Below the pieces are notes generated by a model, which saw only the letters and a program-made list of their open reading frames with translations, was not told where the DNA came from and searched no databases. Made by a program: the position numbers and the translations under genes. From NCBI GenBank assembly GCA_033720955.1, contig JAWWBN010000116.1, positions 1 to 11,222 on the forward strand: 11,222 nucleotides of DNA. The letters run 5' to 3'. The stretch's first letter is position 1. Each line of letters starts with the position of its first letter. The DNA comes from JAWWBN01 sp033720955. GTDB lineage: Bacteria > Acidobacteriota > Thermoanaerobaculia > Multivoradales > JAHEKO01. Shown piece after piece: positions 1 through 7,464 of this stretch.

Positions 1-511
1 CGTGGATCCCGGTGCCCTCGACCTCGGAAAGGTCCACGTCGGCCTCGGCGGCCATCTTGCGCACCACGGGGCTCGAGTGGGTGCGGACCCGCTCCCTCTC
101 CCCGGCGTCCGCCCCGTCGTCGTCGGCGCTCTCCTCCGCGGCCGTGGCCGGCTCCTCCCCCGCGCTCTCCTCGCCCTCGTCGGGCTCCTCCTGCGCGCCC
201 TTCTCCTCCGGCTCCGCGGCCGGCTCCCGCTCCTTCCTCTCGGGCTCCTCCGCCTTCTTCTCCGCCGCCTCGCCGGCCTTGCCGATGCGGGCCACCACCT
301 CGTTGACCTCGACGGTATCGCCCTCCTTGGCGACGATCTCGACCAGCACACCCGACTCGGGGCTGGGGATCTCGGCGTCCACCTTGTCGGTGGAGATCTC
401 GAACAGGGGCTGGTCGCGCTCGACCTCCTCGCCCTCCTGGACCAGCCACCTGGTGATGGTCCCTTCGGCGATGGACTCGCCCATCTGCGGCATGATCACG
501 TCAACTGCCAT
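1..511 (-). CDS. 2-oxo acid dehydrogenase E2 (dihydrolipoyl acyltransferase), 3' part outside window
   Basis: This is the E2 core subunit of a 2-oxo acid dehydrogenase complex, which passes an acyl group from E1 to CoA on a swinging lipoyl arm. The first 170 residues are visible. Residues 1-78 form a lipoyl domain with the start MPQMGES at 7-13 and the motif STDKVDAE, so K43 is the expected lipoylated lysine. Residues about 79-143 are a flexible linker that is unusually rich in Glu. A peripheral subunit-binding domain (the E1/E3 docking site) begins at about 146 with SSPVVRKMA and is cut at GTGIH, where family members normally continue to GRVTKxD. The catalytic domain lies beyond the left edge. 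The ATG at 511 has AGGAGA (517-522) 5 nt upstream. lpdA (E3) lies 27 nt upstream on the same strand, so the two are probably co-transcribed. Whether the substrate is 2-oxoglutarate, pyruvate or branched-chain acids cannot be read from this fragment. Confidence 0.95.
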   Translation of the reverse strand, partial: MAVDVIMPQMGESIAEGTITRWLVQEGEEVERDQPLFEISTDKVDAEIPSPESGVLVEIVAKEGDTVEVNEVVARIGKAGEAAEKKAEEPERKEREPAAEPEEKGAQEEPDEGEESAGEEPATAAEESADDDGADAGERERVRTHSSPVVRKMAAEADVDLSEVEGTGIH

Positions 512-538
512 CGTGGTCTCCTGGCGCTTCTCGAGGCG

Positions 539-1936
539 TCAGATGTGGATCGCGTGGCCGACCGCGGCGTGGGCCGCCTCGGCGACGCCCTCGGCCAGCG
601 TGGGATGGGCGTGGATCGCCCGGAACAGCTCTTCGGTGGTGGACTCGACCCGGAGCGCGACGCAGGCCTCGGCGATCAGGTCGGTGGCGTGCGGGCCGAT
701 GATGTGCACCCCGAGCAGCTCGTCGTAGCGGGTCTCCCGCACCACCTTGACGAAGCCCTGCGTCTTGCCCTCGATGACCGCCTTCCCCAGCGCCGAGAAG
801 GGGAACTTGCCCACCGCCACGTCGTAGCCTCGCTCCTTGGCCTCGGCCTCGGTGAGACCCACGCTGCCCACCTCCGGCTCGCAGTAGGTCACGGAGGGGA
901 CGTGGTCGTAGTTCAGCGGGCGCGCCTCCTGGCCGGCGATCTTCTCCACCGCCAGGATCCCCTCCGCCGAGGCGACGTGGGCGAGCCAAGGGGTGTCCAC
1001 CACGTCGCCGATGGCGTAGATGTGGGGCACCGACGTCTGCATGAGCTCGTTCACCCGGATGTAGCCGCGTTCGCGCTCCACCCCCAGCTCGTCGAGGCCC
1101 AGGTCGTCGGTGACCGGCGCCCGACCGACCGCGATGAGCAGCATCTCGGCCGAGACCGACTCCTCCATGTCGTTGGACTTGAGCTTGACCTCGACCCCCT
1201 CGTCGACGATGCGGACACCGCTCAAGGTGGCCTCGGTCACGATCTGGATCTTGCGCTTGCGGAAGGCGCGGTCGAGCTCCTTCGACACCTCGGCGTCCTC
1301 GAGCGGCAGGATCCGCGGCAGCATCTCCACCAGGATCACCCGCGACCCGAACGAGGAGAAGATCGAAGCGAACTCGCAGCCCACGGCGCCCGAGCCCACC
1401 ACCACCAGCGACTCCGGCACCTCGGGCACCTGGAGCAGATGGTCGGAGTTGACCACCCGCCTGCCGTCGGTGGGGGCGACGGAGAGCTCGCGCGGCACCG
1501 AGCCGGTGGCGATGAGGACGTTCTCGGCGGTGAGGGTGCGGCTGTCGCCCTCCTCCGGCTCGACCAGCACCTCGTGCGGTCCGGTCAGGCGTCCGCGGCC
1601 GTGGATCGCCTCCACGTTGTTCTTCTTGAACAGGACCTCGATCCCCTTGGCGTTCTTGTCCACCACGCCCTGCTTGTAGGCGTGCGCCCGCTCGAGGTCG
1701 AGCCGCGGGTCGGAGACCTCCACCCCGAAGTCGCGGGAGCGCCGCACCTCGTCCAGCAGCGAGGCGGTGTGGAGCAGGGCCTTGGTCGGGATGCAGCCGC
1801 GGTGCAGACAAGTGCCGCCGAACTTGGGGTCCTTCTCCACCACCGCCACCTTCAGACCGAGCTGACCGGCGCGGATGGCGGCCACGTAGCCCCCCGGTCC
1901 GCTGCCGATGATGATCAGGTCGTGCTCGTGCGCCAT
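539..1936 (-). CDS. lpdA: Dihydrolipoyl dehydrogenase (E3)
   Basis: A 465-residue flavoprotein disulfide reductase that reoxidises dihydrolipoamide on E2 and reduces NAD+. The FAD-binding motif GSGPGG is at 11-16. The redox-active disulfide is C43-C48 in GGTCLHRGCIPTK. ATGSVP is at 143-148, and the NAD-binding motif GSGAVG is at 181-186. The second FAD motif, YAIGD, follows in the middle of the protein. The C-terminal catalytic pair is H444 and E449 in HAHPTLAE. The length matches the family. The reading frame stays open to 2050, but homology begins at the ATG at 1936 (MAHEHDLIIIG), and GGAGG (1945-1949) sits 8 nt upstream, which decides the start. The gene is divergent from the patatin gene and is followed by the E2 gene. 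The active site has HR and T where many Lpd proteins have NV and S (CLNVGCIPSK), a known variant type. Confidence 0.97.
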   Translation of the reverse strand: MAHEHDLIIIGSGPGGYVAAIRAGQLGLKVAVVEKDPKFGGTCLHRGCIPTKALLHTASLLDEVRRSRDFGVEVSDPRLDLERAHAYKQGVVDKNAKGIEVLFKKNNVEAIHGRGRLTGPHEVLVEPEEGDSRTLTAENVLIATGSVPRELSVAPTDGRRVVNSDHLLQVPEVPESLVVVGSGAVGCEFASIFSSFGSRVILVEMLPRILPLEDAEVSKELDRAFRKRKIQIVTEATLSGVRIVDEGVEVKLKSNDMEESVSAEMLLIAVGRAPVTDDLGLDELGVERERGYIRVNELMQTSVPHIYAIGDVVDTPWLAHVASAEGILAVEKIAGQEARPLNYDHVPSVTYCEPEVGSVGLTEAEAKERGYDVAVGKFPFSALGKAVIEGKTQGFVKVVRETRYDELLGVHIIGPHATDLIAEACVALRVESTTEELFRAIHAHPTLAEGVAEAAHAAVGHAIHI

Positions 1937-2055
1937 CGCGATCGCCTCCGCCGGGCCGCAGAGTTTACCCGATCCCCCCGCGCCCCCGCAGCCGCCGGCG
2001 GCCGGCCGCGGGGGGCGGCGCACGACCGCCCCCGCTATGCTCGCACTCACAGAGG
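1937..2055. promoter_or_regulatory. Divergent lpdA/patatin upstream region
   Basis: These 119 nt separate two divergently transcribed genes, so promoters for both should lie here. On the minus strand TAAACT (1962-1967) is a possible -10 for lpdA, leaving a short leader with the GGAGG site. On the plus strand TATGCT (2036-2041) is a possible -10 for the patatin gene. No good TTGACA-like -35 is visible for either. Between them lies a very GC-rich block with a perfect 10-bp palindrome (1992-2001) overlapping a perfect 12-bp palindrome, GCGGCCGGCCGC (1998-2009). That block could be an operator or hairpin, or simply a compositional accident. The promoter assignment is inference. Confidence 0.35.
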
Positions 2056-3231
2056 ATGACGGCGGGGAGCGACACGGCCAGCGCGCCCACCGGCCGGCCG
2101 CCGGGCGGGGGCGGGATCGCGCTCGCCCTGACCGGCGGCGGCGCGCGGGCCGCCTACCAGGTGGGCTTCCTGCGATGCCTGGCCCGCCGCCTGCCGCGCG
2201 CCGGCCTGCCCATCCTGACCGGCGTCTCGGCGGGAGCGATCAACGCCGCCTACCTGGCGGCCCGCTCCCGCTCGCTCCCCGAGACCGTCGAGAGCCTCAG
2301 CCAGCTCTGGCGCGAGCTGACTCCCGAGCGGATCTTCGAGGTCGGGCGTCTGGGGCTCTTCTGGAACGCCATGCGGTGGGCGGGCAGGCTGCTCTCCGGG
2401 GGCGGGCTGACGGCGCCTCGCGCGCGGAGTCTGGTGGACACCACGCCGCTGCGCCGGCTCATCGAGGCCGAGGTGCCCGCGGGGGGGGAGATCCAGGGCA
2501 TCCAGCGCAACATCGACAGCGGCCGTCTGACCGCTCTGGCGTTGAGCACCGTCAACTACGCCACCGGCCAGACCGTCACCTGGGTCCAGGGCTCGGAGAT
2601 CCAGGACTGGGAGCGCCCCAACCGCCTGGGCGTGCAGACCCAGATCAACACCGACCACATCATGGCCTCCGCCGCCCTGCCGCTCCTCTTCCCCGCGGTG
2701 CGGATCGGCGACGCCTGGTACGGCGACGGGGGCATCCGCATGTTCGCCCCCCTCTCGCCGGCCATCCGGCTGGGCGCCGATCGGATCCTGGCGATCTCCA
2801 CCCGCTACCGCCGCAGCCGGGAGGAGGCCGCCCAGCCCGCCACCCGCGGCTATCCCCCCGTCGCCCAGGTCGCCGGCACCCTGCTCAACGCGATCTTCCT
2901 GGACGCCATCGACCACGACGCCGCGCGTCTCACCGCCATCAACGCCTTCCTCGACAAGCTCTCCCCGGAGGAGTGGGGACGGTGGCGCAAGGTGAGGCTG
3001 CTGGTGCTCCGGCCGTCGCAGGATCTGGGCCGCCTGGCGGCGAAGTTCGAGCCCAAGCTGCCGAAGGGCTTCCGCTTCATGACCCGTGGCCTGGGAACAC
3101 GGGACACGGAGAGCCCCGACGTCCTGAGCCTGCTGATGTTCCAGTCCGACTACACGTCGGCCCTGATCGAGATCGGCGAGAGGGACGCCGAGGCGCGCGC
3201 GGACGAGATCGGCGAGCTGCTGGCGGAGTGA
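2056..3231 (+). CDS. Patatin-like phospholipase (RssA/PNPLA-type serine hydrolase)
   Basis: A 391-residue patatin-family acyl hydrolase, expected to cleave acyl esters of phospholipids with a Ser-Asp dyad. The oxyanion-hole motif GGGARAAYQVG begins at 27. The nucleophile elbow GVSAG is at 56-60 (S58), and the catalytic Asp is in DGG at 224-226 (D224), followed by APLSPAIRLGAD, typical of bacterial patatins. No signal peptide or clear membrane segment is seen, so it is probably cytoplasmic or membrane-associated. The C-terminal 120 residues or so carry no motif I recognise. The ATG at 2056 is the only normal start before the first motif. AGAGG at 2051-2055 abuts it with no spacer, so it is a poor ribosome site, and initiation may be SD-independent or on a very short leader. 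It is the only plus-strand gene here. Its stop is 13 nt from the end of fbaB, with no terminator visible between them. The substrate is unknown. Confidence 0.93.
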   Translation: MTAGSDTASAPTGRPPGGGGIALALTGGGARAAYQVGFLRCLARRLPRAGLPILTGVSAGAINAAYLAARSRSLPETVESLSQLWRELTPERIFEVGRLGLFWNAMRWAGRLLSGGGLTAPRARSLVDTTPLRRLIEAEVPAGGEIQGIQRNIDSGRLTALALSTVNYATGQTVTWVQGSEIQDWERPNRLGVQTQINTDHIMASAALPLLFPAVRIGDAWYGDGGIRMFAPLSPAIRLGADRILAISTRYRRSREEAAQPATRGYPPVAQVAGTLLNAIFLDAIDHDAARLTAINAFLDKLSPEEWGRWRKVRLLVLRPSQDLGRLAAKFEPKLPKGFRFMTRGLGTRDTESPDVLSLLMFQSDYTSALIEIGERDAEARADEIGELLAE

Positions 3232-3244
3232 GAGCGGCCGATCC

Positions 3245-4321
<1,077 letters not shown>

Positions 4322-4382
4322 CTGCGGGTCTCCTTCTCCTGGGTAGCCGGGCGCCGGTATCTCGTGGCGGCCTGAACCGCAG

Positions 4383-4388
4383 AGTATA
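4383..4388 (-). promoter_or_regulatory. Probable -10 element of the fbaB promoter
   Basis: On the minus strand the hexamer TATACT, one base from the sigma-70 consensus, lies 61 nt upstream of the fbaB start, inside the 107-nt gap (4322-4428) after the hydrolase gene. It is a rare AT-rich spot in GC-rich DNA. No convincing -35 is visible at 16-18 nt spacing; the bases there read CCTTCC. A short CCCC/GGGG inverted repeat (about 4402-4414) might serve as a weak terminator for the upstream operon, but no T-run follows it. Confidence 0.5.
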
Positions 4389-4428
4389 CCGGTCCGAACG
4401 ACCCCGGAAGGGGCGACCCGGCGGACGG

Positions 4429-5223
4429 TCAGGGCGCGATCGAGCCGAGGAAGCGCTCGATCTCCCGCCACACGTCGGGGCGGGCCAGCAGGTCGTTGTG
4501 GCCGGCGCCGGGCACTTCCACCAGCCGCCCGCGCTCGCCCAGCTCCGCGGCCAGGCGCCGGCCCTGCTCCACCGGGATGATGCGGTCGGCGACGCCGTGG
4601 ATCACCAGAATCGGACCGGGCAGCCGGGCGGCCGCGGCCACGGAGTCGTAGCGCTCCGACACGAGCAGCGCCACCAGGAAGCCGGGGAAGTGGCGCCGGG
4701 CCACCTCCGGCAGGCTGGTCCACGGGCTGAGAAGCACCCCCCCGGCGAACGGTCCGGGGCCCTCGTCCAGCAGCCGCGACGCGACGCCCGCTCCCAGCGA
4801 CCACCCCACCACCGCCTGGCGCGACCCGCGGTGCCGCTCCGCCAGCCAGGCCGAGGCGGCGACCGCCGCCGCCGTCAGCGATCTCTCCGAGGGGCGGCCG
4901 GGGCTGTCGCCGTAGCCCGGGTACTCCACCGCCAGCAGGTGGCCGTCGAGCCTGGCGAGGTCGGCGGTGAGACCCGACCTCCTCATCGTCTCGAGGTTCT
5001 CGCCGTTGCCGTGGAAGAAGAGAACCGCCAGCGGCGCTCCCGGCCGCGGGCGGTGCCAGGCCTGGACCCAGCCCCCCTCCGGCAGCGGCAAACGCACCTC
5101 CTCGAACCCGGGGGGCGGCGGCCCCACGGCGATGGCCGGAGCCGGGTAGATCATCTGTCGCACGGAGCAGGCGCCCAGGAAAATGGCGGCAAGGAGAAGG
5201 GCGGCGGGCCGCAGGGGCTTCAG
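4429..5223 (-). CDS. Alpha/beta-hydrolase lipoprotein (probable CTG start)
   Basis: A 264-residue serine hydrolase of the alpha/beta fold (BEM46/YqkD-like; substrate unknown). The N-terminus is a lipoprotein signal peptide: K2 and R5, a hydrophobic run about 6-16, then lipobox LGAC with C19 as the lipidated cysteine. Other visible parts are the oxyanion HGNGEN (71-76), EYPGYGDS (100-107), the nucleophile elbow GWSLGAG (S142), Asp in GVADRIIP (D213), and His in GAGHNDLL (H242), giving a full Ser-Asp-His triad. The signal peptide is encoded only if translation starts at CTG 5223-5221. No ATG, GTG or TTG lies just upstream in frame, and the first downstream ATG (residue 24) would remove the signal. 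CTG overlaps the TGA of the NUDIX gene (CTGA), suggesting coupled translation. The expected location is anchored in the cell envelope. It is the last gene of the operon. Confidence 0.88.
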   Translation of the reverse strand: MKPLRPAALLLAAIFLGACSVRQMIYPAPAIAVGPPPPGFEEVRLPLPEGGWVQAWHRPRPGAPLAVLFFHGNGENLETMRRSGLTADLARLDGHLLAVEYPGYGDSPGRPSERSLTAAAVAASAWLAERHRGSRQAVVGWSLGAGVASRLLDEGPGPFAGGVLLSPWTSLPEVARRHFPGFLVALLVSERYDSVAAAARLPGPILVIHGVADRIIPVEQGRRLAAELGERGRLVEVPGAGHNDLLARPDVWREIERFLGSIAP

Positions 5224-5816
5224 AGCTCCATCCCGTCGGGCATCGTGAGGCCCAGCCGCTCCAGGAGGTTGCGCAGGATGGCGGCCGTCAGGCCCCAGAT
5301 CTGGCGGCCGCCCACGTGGTAGATGCGCAGCAGGTGCCGCTGGCCCTCGATCTCGACGGCCCGGTCCTCGACCATGCGGGGATCGGAGAAGGCGAGGATC
5401 GGGACCGAGAAGACCTCGGCGATCTCGCGCTCGTCGGGCTCGGTCGGGAGCGGATAGGGCACCGCCCCCACGCAGGGCACGATCCGGTAGCCGGTCGGGG
5501 TCTGCGCCTCGTCGAGCTCCCCCAGCCGGATCACCTGCGCCGGGTCGATCGCCAGCTCCTCCTCGCTCTCCCGCAGCGCCGTCCCCCAGGGGTCCTCTCC
5601 GGGCTCGTGCCCGCCCCCGGGGAAGCCGATCTGGCCGCGGTGGTGCGGCAGCTCCTCGGAGCGCCGGACGAGGACGGTCCAGAGCTGGCCCGCGTCCGCG
5701 TAGAGCGGCACCAGCACCGAGGCCTGACGGACGTCGCTGGGCGGCAGCCGACGTGGGGGCGGCGAGGCCAGCCGCTCGCGCAGCCCGAAGATCCAACTGT
5801 GGGGAGCCTGCTCCAC
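5220..5816 (-). CDS. NUDIX hydrolase, CoA diphosphatase (NudL/YeaB)-like
   Basis: A 198-residue NUDIX enzyme. The segment VLVRRSEELPHHRGQIGFPGG (48-68) matches the signature that precedes the Nudix box in the CoA-pyrophosphatase subfamily. This suggests cleavage of CoA or acyl-CoA to phosphopantetheine plus adenosine 3',5'-bisphosphate. The Nudix box runs from G68 through E74 to RESEEELAI (82-90), with metal-binding glutamates E83, E86 and E87. The usual Gly near the box end is Ala (A89). The start is GTG at 5816: it is the only usual start codon after the in-frame stop at 5853-5855, and no clear Shine-Dalgarno is seen. It lies 36 nt downstream of the glycosyltransferase gene and overlaps the hydrolase start by 4 nt. 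The family is certain; the substrate is inferred. Confidence 0.92.
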   Translation of the reverse strand: MEQAPHSWIFGLRERLASPPPRRLPPSDVRQASVLVPLYADAGQLWTVLVRRSEELPHHRGQIGFPGGGHEPGEDPWGTALRESEEELAIDPAQVIRLGELDEAQTPTGYRIVPCVGAVPYPLPTEPDEREIAEVFSVPILAFSDPRMVEDRAVEIEGQRHLLRIYHVGGRQIWGLTAAILRNLLERLGLTMPDGMEL

Positions 5817-5852
5817 GCCGGCGACGATAGCGCAAGGGCGCCGCGGAGCGGT

Positions 5853-7457
5853 CTAGGGCTCGACGTCCCGCACCCAGGTGGGGCCGCCCATCTTGCCGAA
5901 ACCGCCGACCCCGGCGAGGTGCGGCTCGACGATGAGCTGGCCGGCGCCGATCGGCCGCCGCAGCTCCACCTGGAACTGGTACGACTCGCCCGGGGCAACG
6001 TCGTTGCCCAGCTCCACCCACTGCTGCTCGGAGGGCGGGTCGTGGGGGCCGGGGCGCCACTGCAGCTCGATCGACACCCCGGTCACCGGACGGGTGGTGG
6101 CCAGCCAGCGGCAGAAGCCGTCGTTGGTGAGGCGCACCGTGAGGCCGCGGCGCTCCCCCACCGGCCAAGGGCCCTCGGCCCCGGTCACCTCCAGGCGGCC
6201 CGCCAGGTCAAGCCAGGTCACCGTGGAGGGCGGCGGCGCTTCCGCCGGCGCGTCGCCGGGCGGCTCCAGCCCGGCGAGCGCCAGGGCCCGCTCCAGGGTG
6301 AGCCGGGCCGAGAGCTCCGGGTCGTGGTGCTCGGCCACGTAGCGACGGGCCGCCTCGGCCATCTCCTCGAGCTCCTCCGGCTGCGCCAGGAGCGCCCCCA
6401 CGCGCTCGGCCAGCGCCGCCACCTCCTCCTCGCCCAGCGGCACCTGGACCGCCACCTCGGAGGGAAGCTCGGCGAACTGGGCGTACTCCGACACCACCAC
6501 CGGCCGCCCCACGGCCAGCACCCGGAGCAGCGACGCCGAGGTCTCCCCCGCCGTCGGATAGCGCAGATTCAGGCAGAGGGCGCAGGCGGCGATGGCGGCC
6601 TCGAACTCGTCGAAGTCGAGAAAGCCGGTCACGTGGACGCGATCGGAGACTCCGACCCGGGCGGCCAGGCCCTCGAAGTCCAGGCTCTGGGAGACCTCGC
6701 CCACGATGGCCAGGTGGGCGTCGGCCAGCTCGGGCCGGGCGAGGGCGCGGATCACCGCCTCGGTGCGCTTGATCGGGGTCTGGAAGCCGAACGAGCCCAG
6801 CAGGGGCCGGTCCTCCGGCAGGTCGTGGCGACGCTTGAACGCCTCCGCCTCGGCGGGGGGAACCCGGCGCGCCAGGGGCATGGGCATGGGCACGGTGTGC
6901 ACTTCGACGCCGGCCTCCCGCCGCACCTCGCGGGCGGCCCACTCGCTGTGCACCAGCACCCCCCGCTGCCGTCGCAGGAGGGTGCGGTTGGCGGGCAGCT
7001 CGAAGAGCGCCGCGGCGCCGAGCTCCGACCAGCGACGCGCGCGGGCGGTGAGCTCGCCGATCCAGCCGTGGTCCGCCGCCAGCCGCTGGTAGTAGCCGGC
7101 CGGATCGCCCGCCGCCAGGGTGCTCTCCACCAGGAGATGGTGCAGCACGAGATCGTGCAGGGTGAGCACTCCCGGCGTCTCCATCGCCAGTTCCAGCACC
7201 CCCAGATGGTGCCGGTTGTTGCCCATCTCGTAGAGCGGCAGCCTCCCCTCCGCGCCCAGCTCGGCGGGAGGGGCGAGCTCGTAGCGGGCGGCGATCGCCT
7301 CGTCCACCGGCTGGGCGGGCAGCCGGATCAGACGCAGGTCGCACCGCCGCGCGAGGTGGGGCAGCAGGTCGCGGACGTAGTCGGCGATCCCCGAGCGCAC
7401 CGGGGGCAGCGGCGATACGAGATCGATACGGGGCCGGTCGGCCTCCGGCGCAGTCAC
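5853..7457 (-). CDS. GT4-like glycosyltransferase with C-terminal beta-sandwich-like domain
   Basis: A 534-residue protein. Residues about 10-400 look like a GT-B fold glycosyltransferase of the GT4 type. The N-terminus, SPLPPVRSGIADY, is typical of acceptor domains in this group. LLGSFGFQTPIKR, mid-protein, is the start of the nucleotide-sugar-binding half. RYPTAGETS (299-307) replaces the usual EGFGLPxxE loop, with E305 the likely donor-contacting glutamate, followed by LAVGRPVVVSEYAQFAELP. A low-complexity Pro/Ala hinge (about 395-411) leads to residues 412-534. That segment is beta-rich with VRLTNDG, DVAPGE and a Gly-rich end near FGKMGG, resembling Ig-like accessory domains found on other bacterial glycan enzymes. 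No signal peptide or membrane helix is seen. The GTG start at 7457 has AGGGG (7462-7466) 4 nt upstream, overlapping the prfB stop; the gap to prfB is 7 nt. The sugar donor and acceptor are unknown. Confidence 0.9.
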   Translation of the reverse strand: MTAPEADRPRIDLVSPLPPVRSGIADYVRDLLPHLARRCDLRLIRLPAQPVDEAIAARYELAPPAELGAEGRLPLYEMGNNRHHLGVLELAMETPGVLTLHDLVLHHLLVESTLAAGDPAGYYQRLAADHGWIGELTARARRWSELGAAALFELPANRTLLRRQRGVLVHSEWAAREVRREAGVEVHTVPMPMPLARRVPPAEAEAFKRRHDLPEDRPLLGSFGFQTPIKRTEAVIRALARPELADAHLAIVGEVSQSLDFEGLAARVGVSDRVHVTGFLDFDEFEAAIAACALCLNLRYPTAGETSASLLRVLAVGRPVVVSEYAQFAELPSEVAVQVPLGEEEVAALAERVGALLAQPEELEEMAEAARRYVAEHHDPELSARLTLERALALAGLEPPGDAPAEAPPPSTVTWLDLAGRLEVTGAEGPWPVGERRGLTVRLTNDGFCRWLATTRPVTGVSIELQWRPGPHDPPSEQQWVELGNDVAPGESYQFQVELRRPIGAGQLIVEPHLAGVGGFGKMGGPTWVRDVEP

Positions 7458-7464
7458 CGCGCCC

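Noticed and set aside
1937..2050. Extension of lpdA upstream to 2050
   Set aside because: The added residues have no family similarity, and a well-placed GGAGG precedes the ATG at 1936.
2..2059. Long plus-strand open frame (685 codons) opposite lpdA and E2
   Set aside because: It is antisense to two genes with clear catalytic motifs. Its translation is Leu/Gly/His/Arg/Asp-rich with no recognisable domain, as expected opposite GC-rich coding DNA.
3232..3244. Bidirectional terminator between the convergent patatin and fbaB genes
   Set aside because: Only 13 nt separate the stops, with no hairpin followed by a T-run; any terminator would have to lie inside coding sequence.
5224..6168. Extension of the hydrolase frame upstream to 6168
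   Set aside because: That part lies inside the NUDIX and glycosyltransferase genes in a different frame and is Arg/Gly/Ala/Pro low complexity; the signal peptide marks the real N-terminus.
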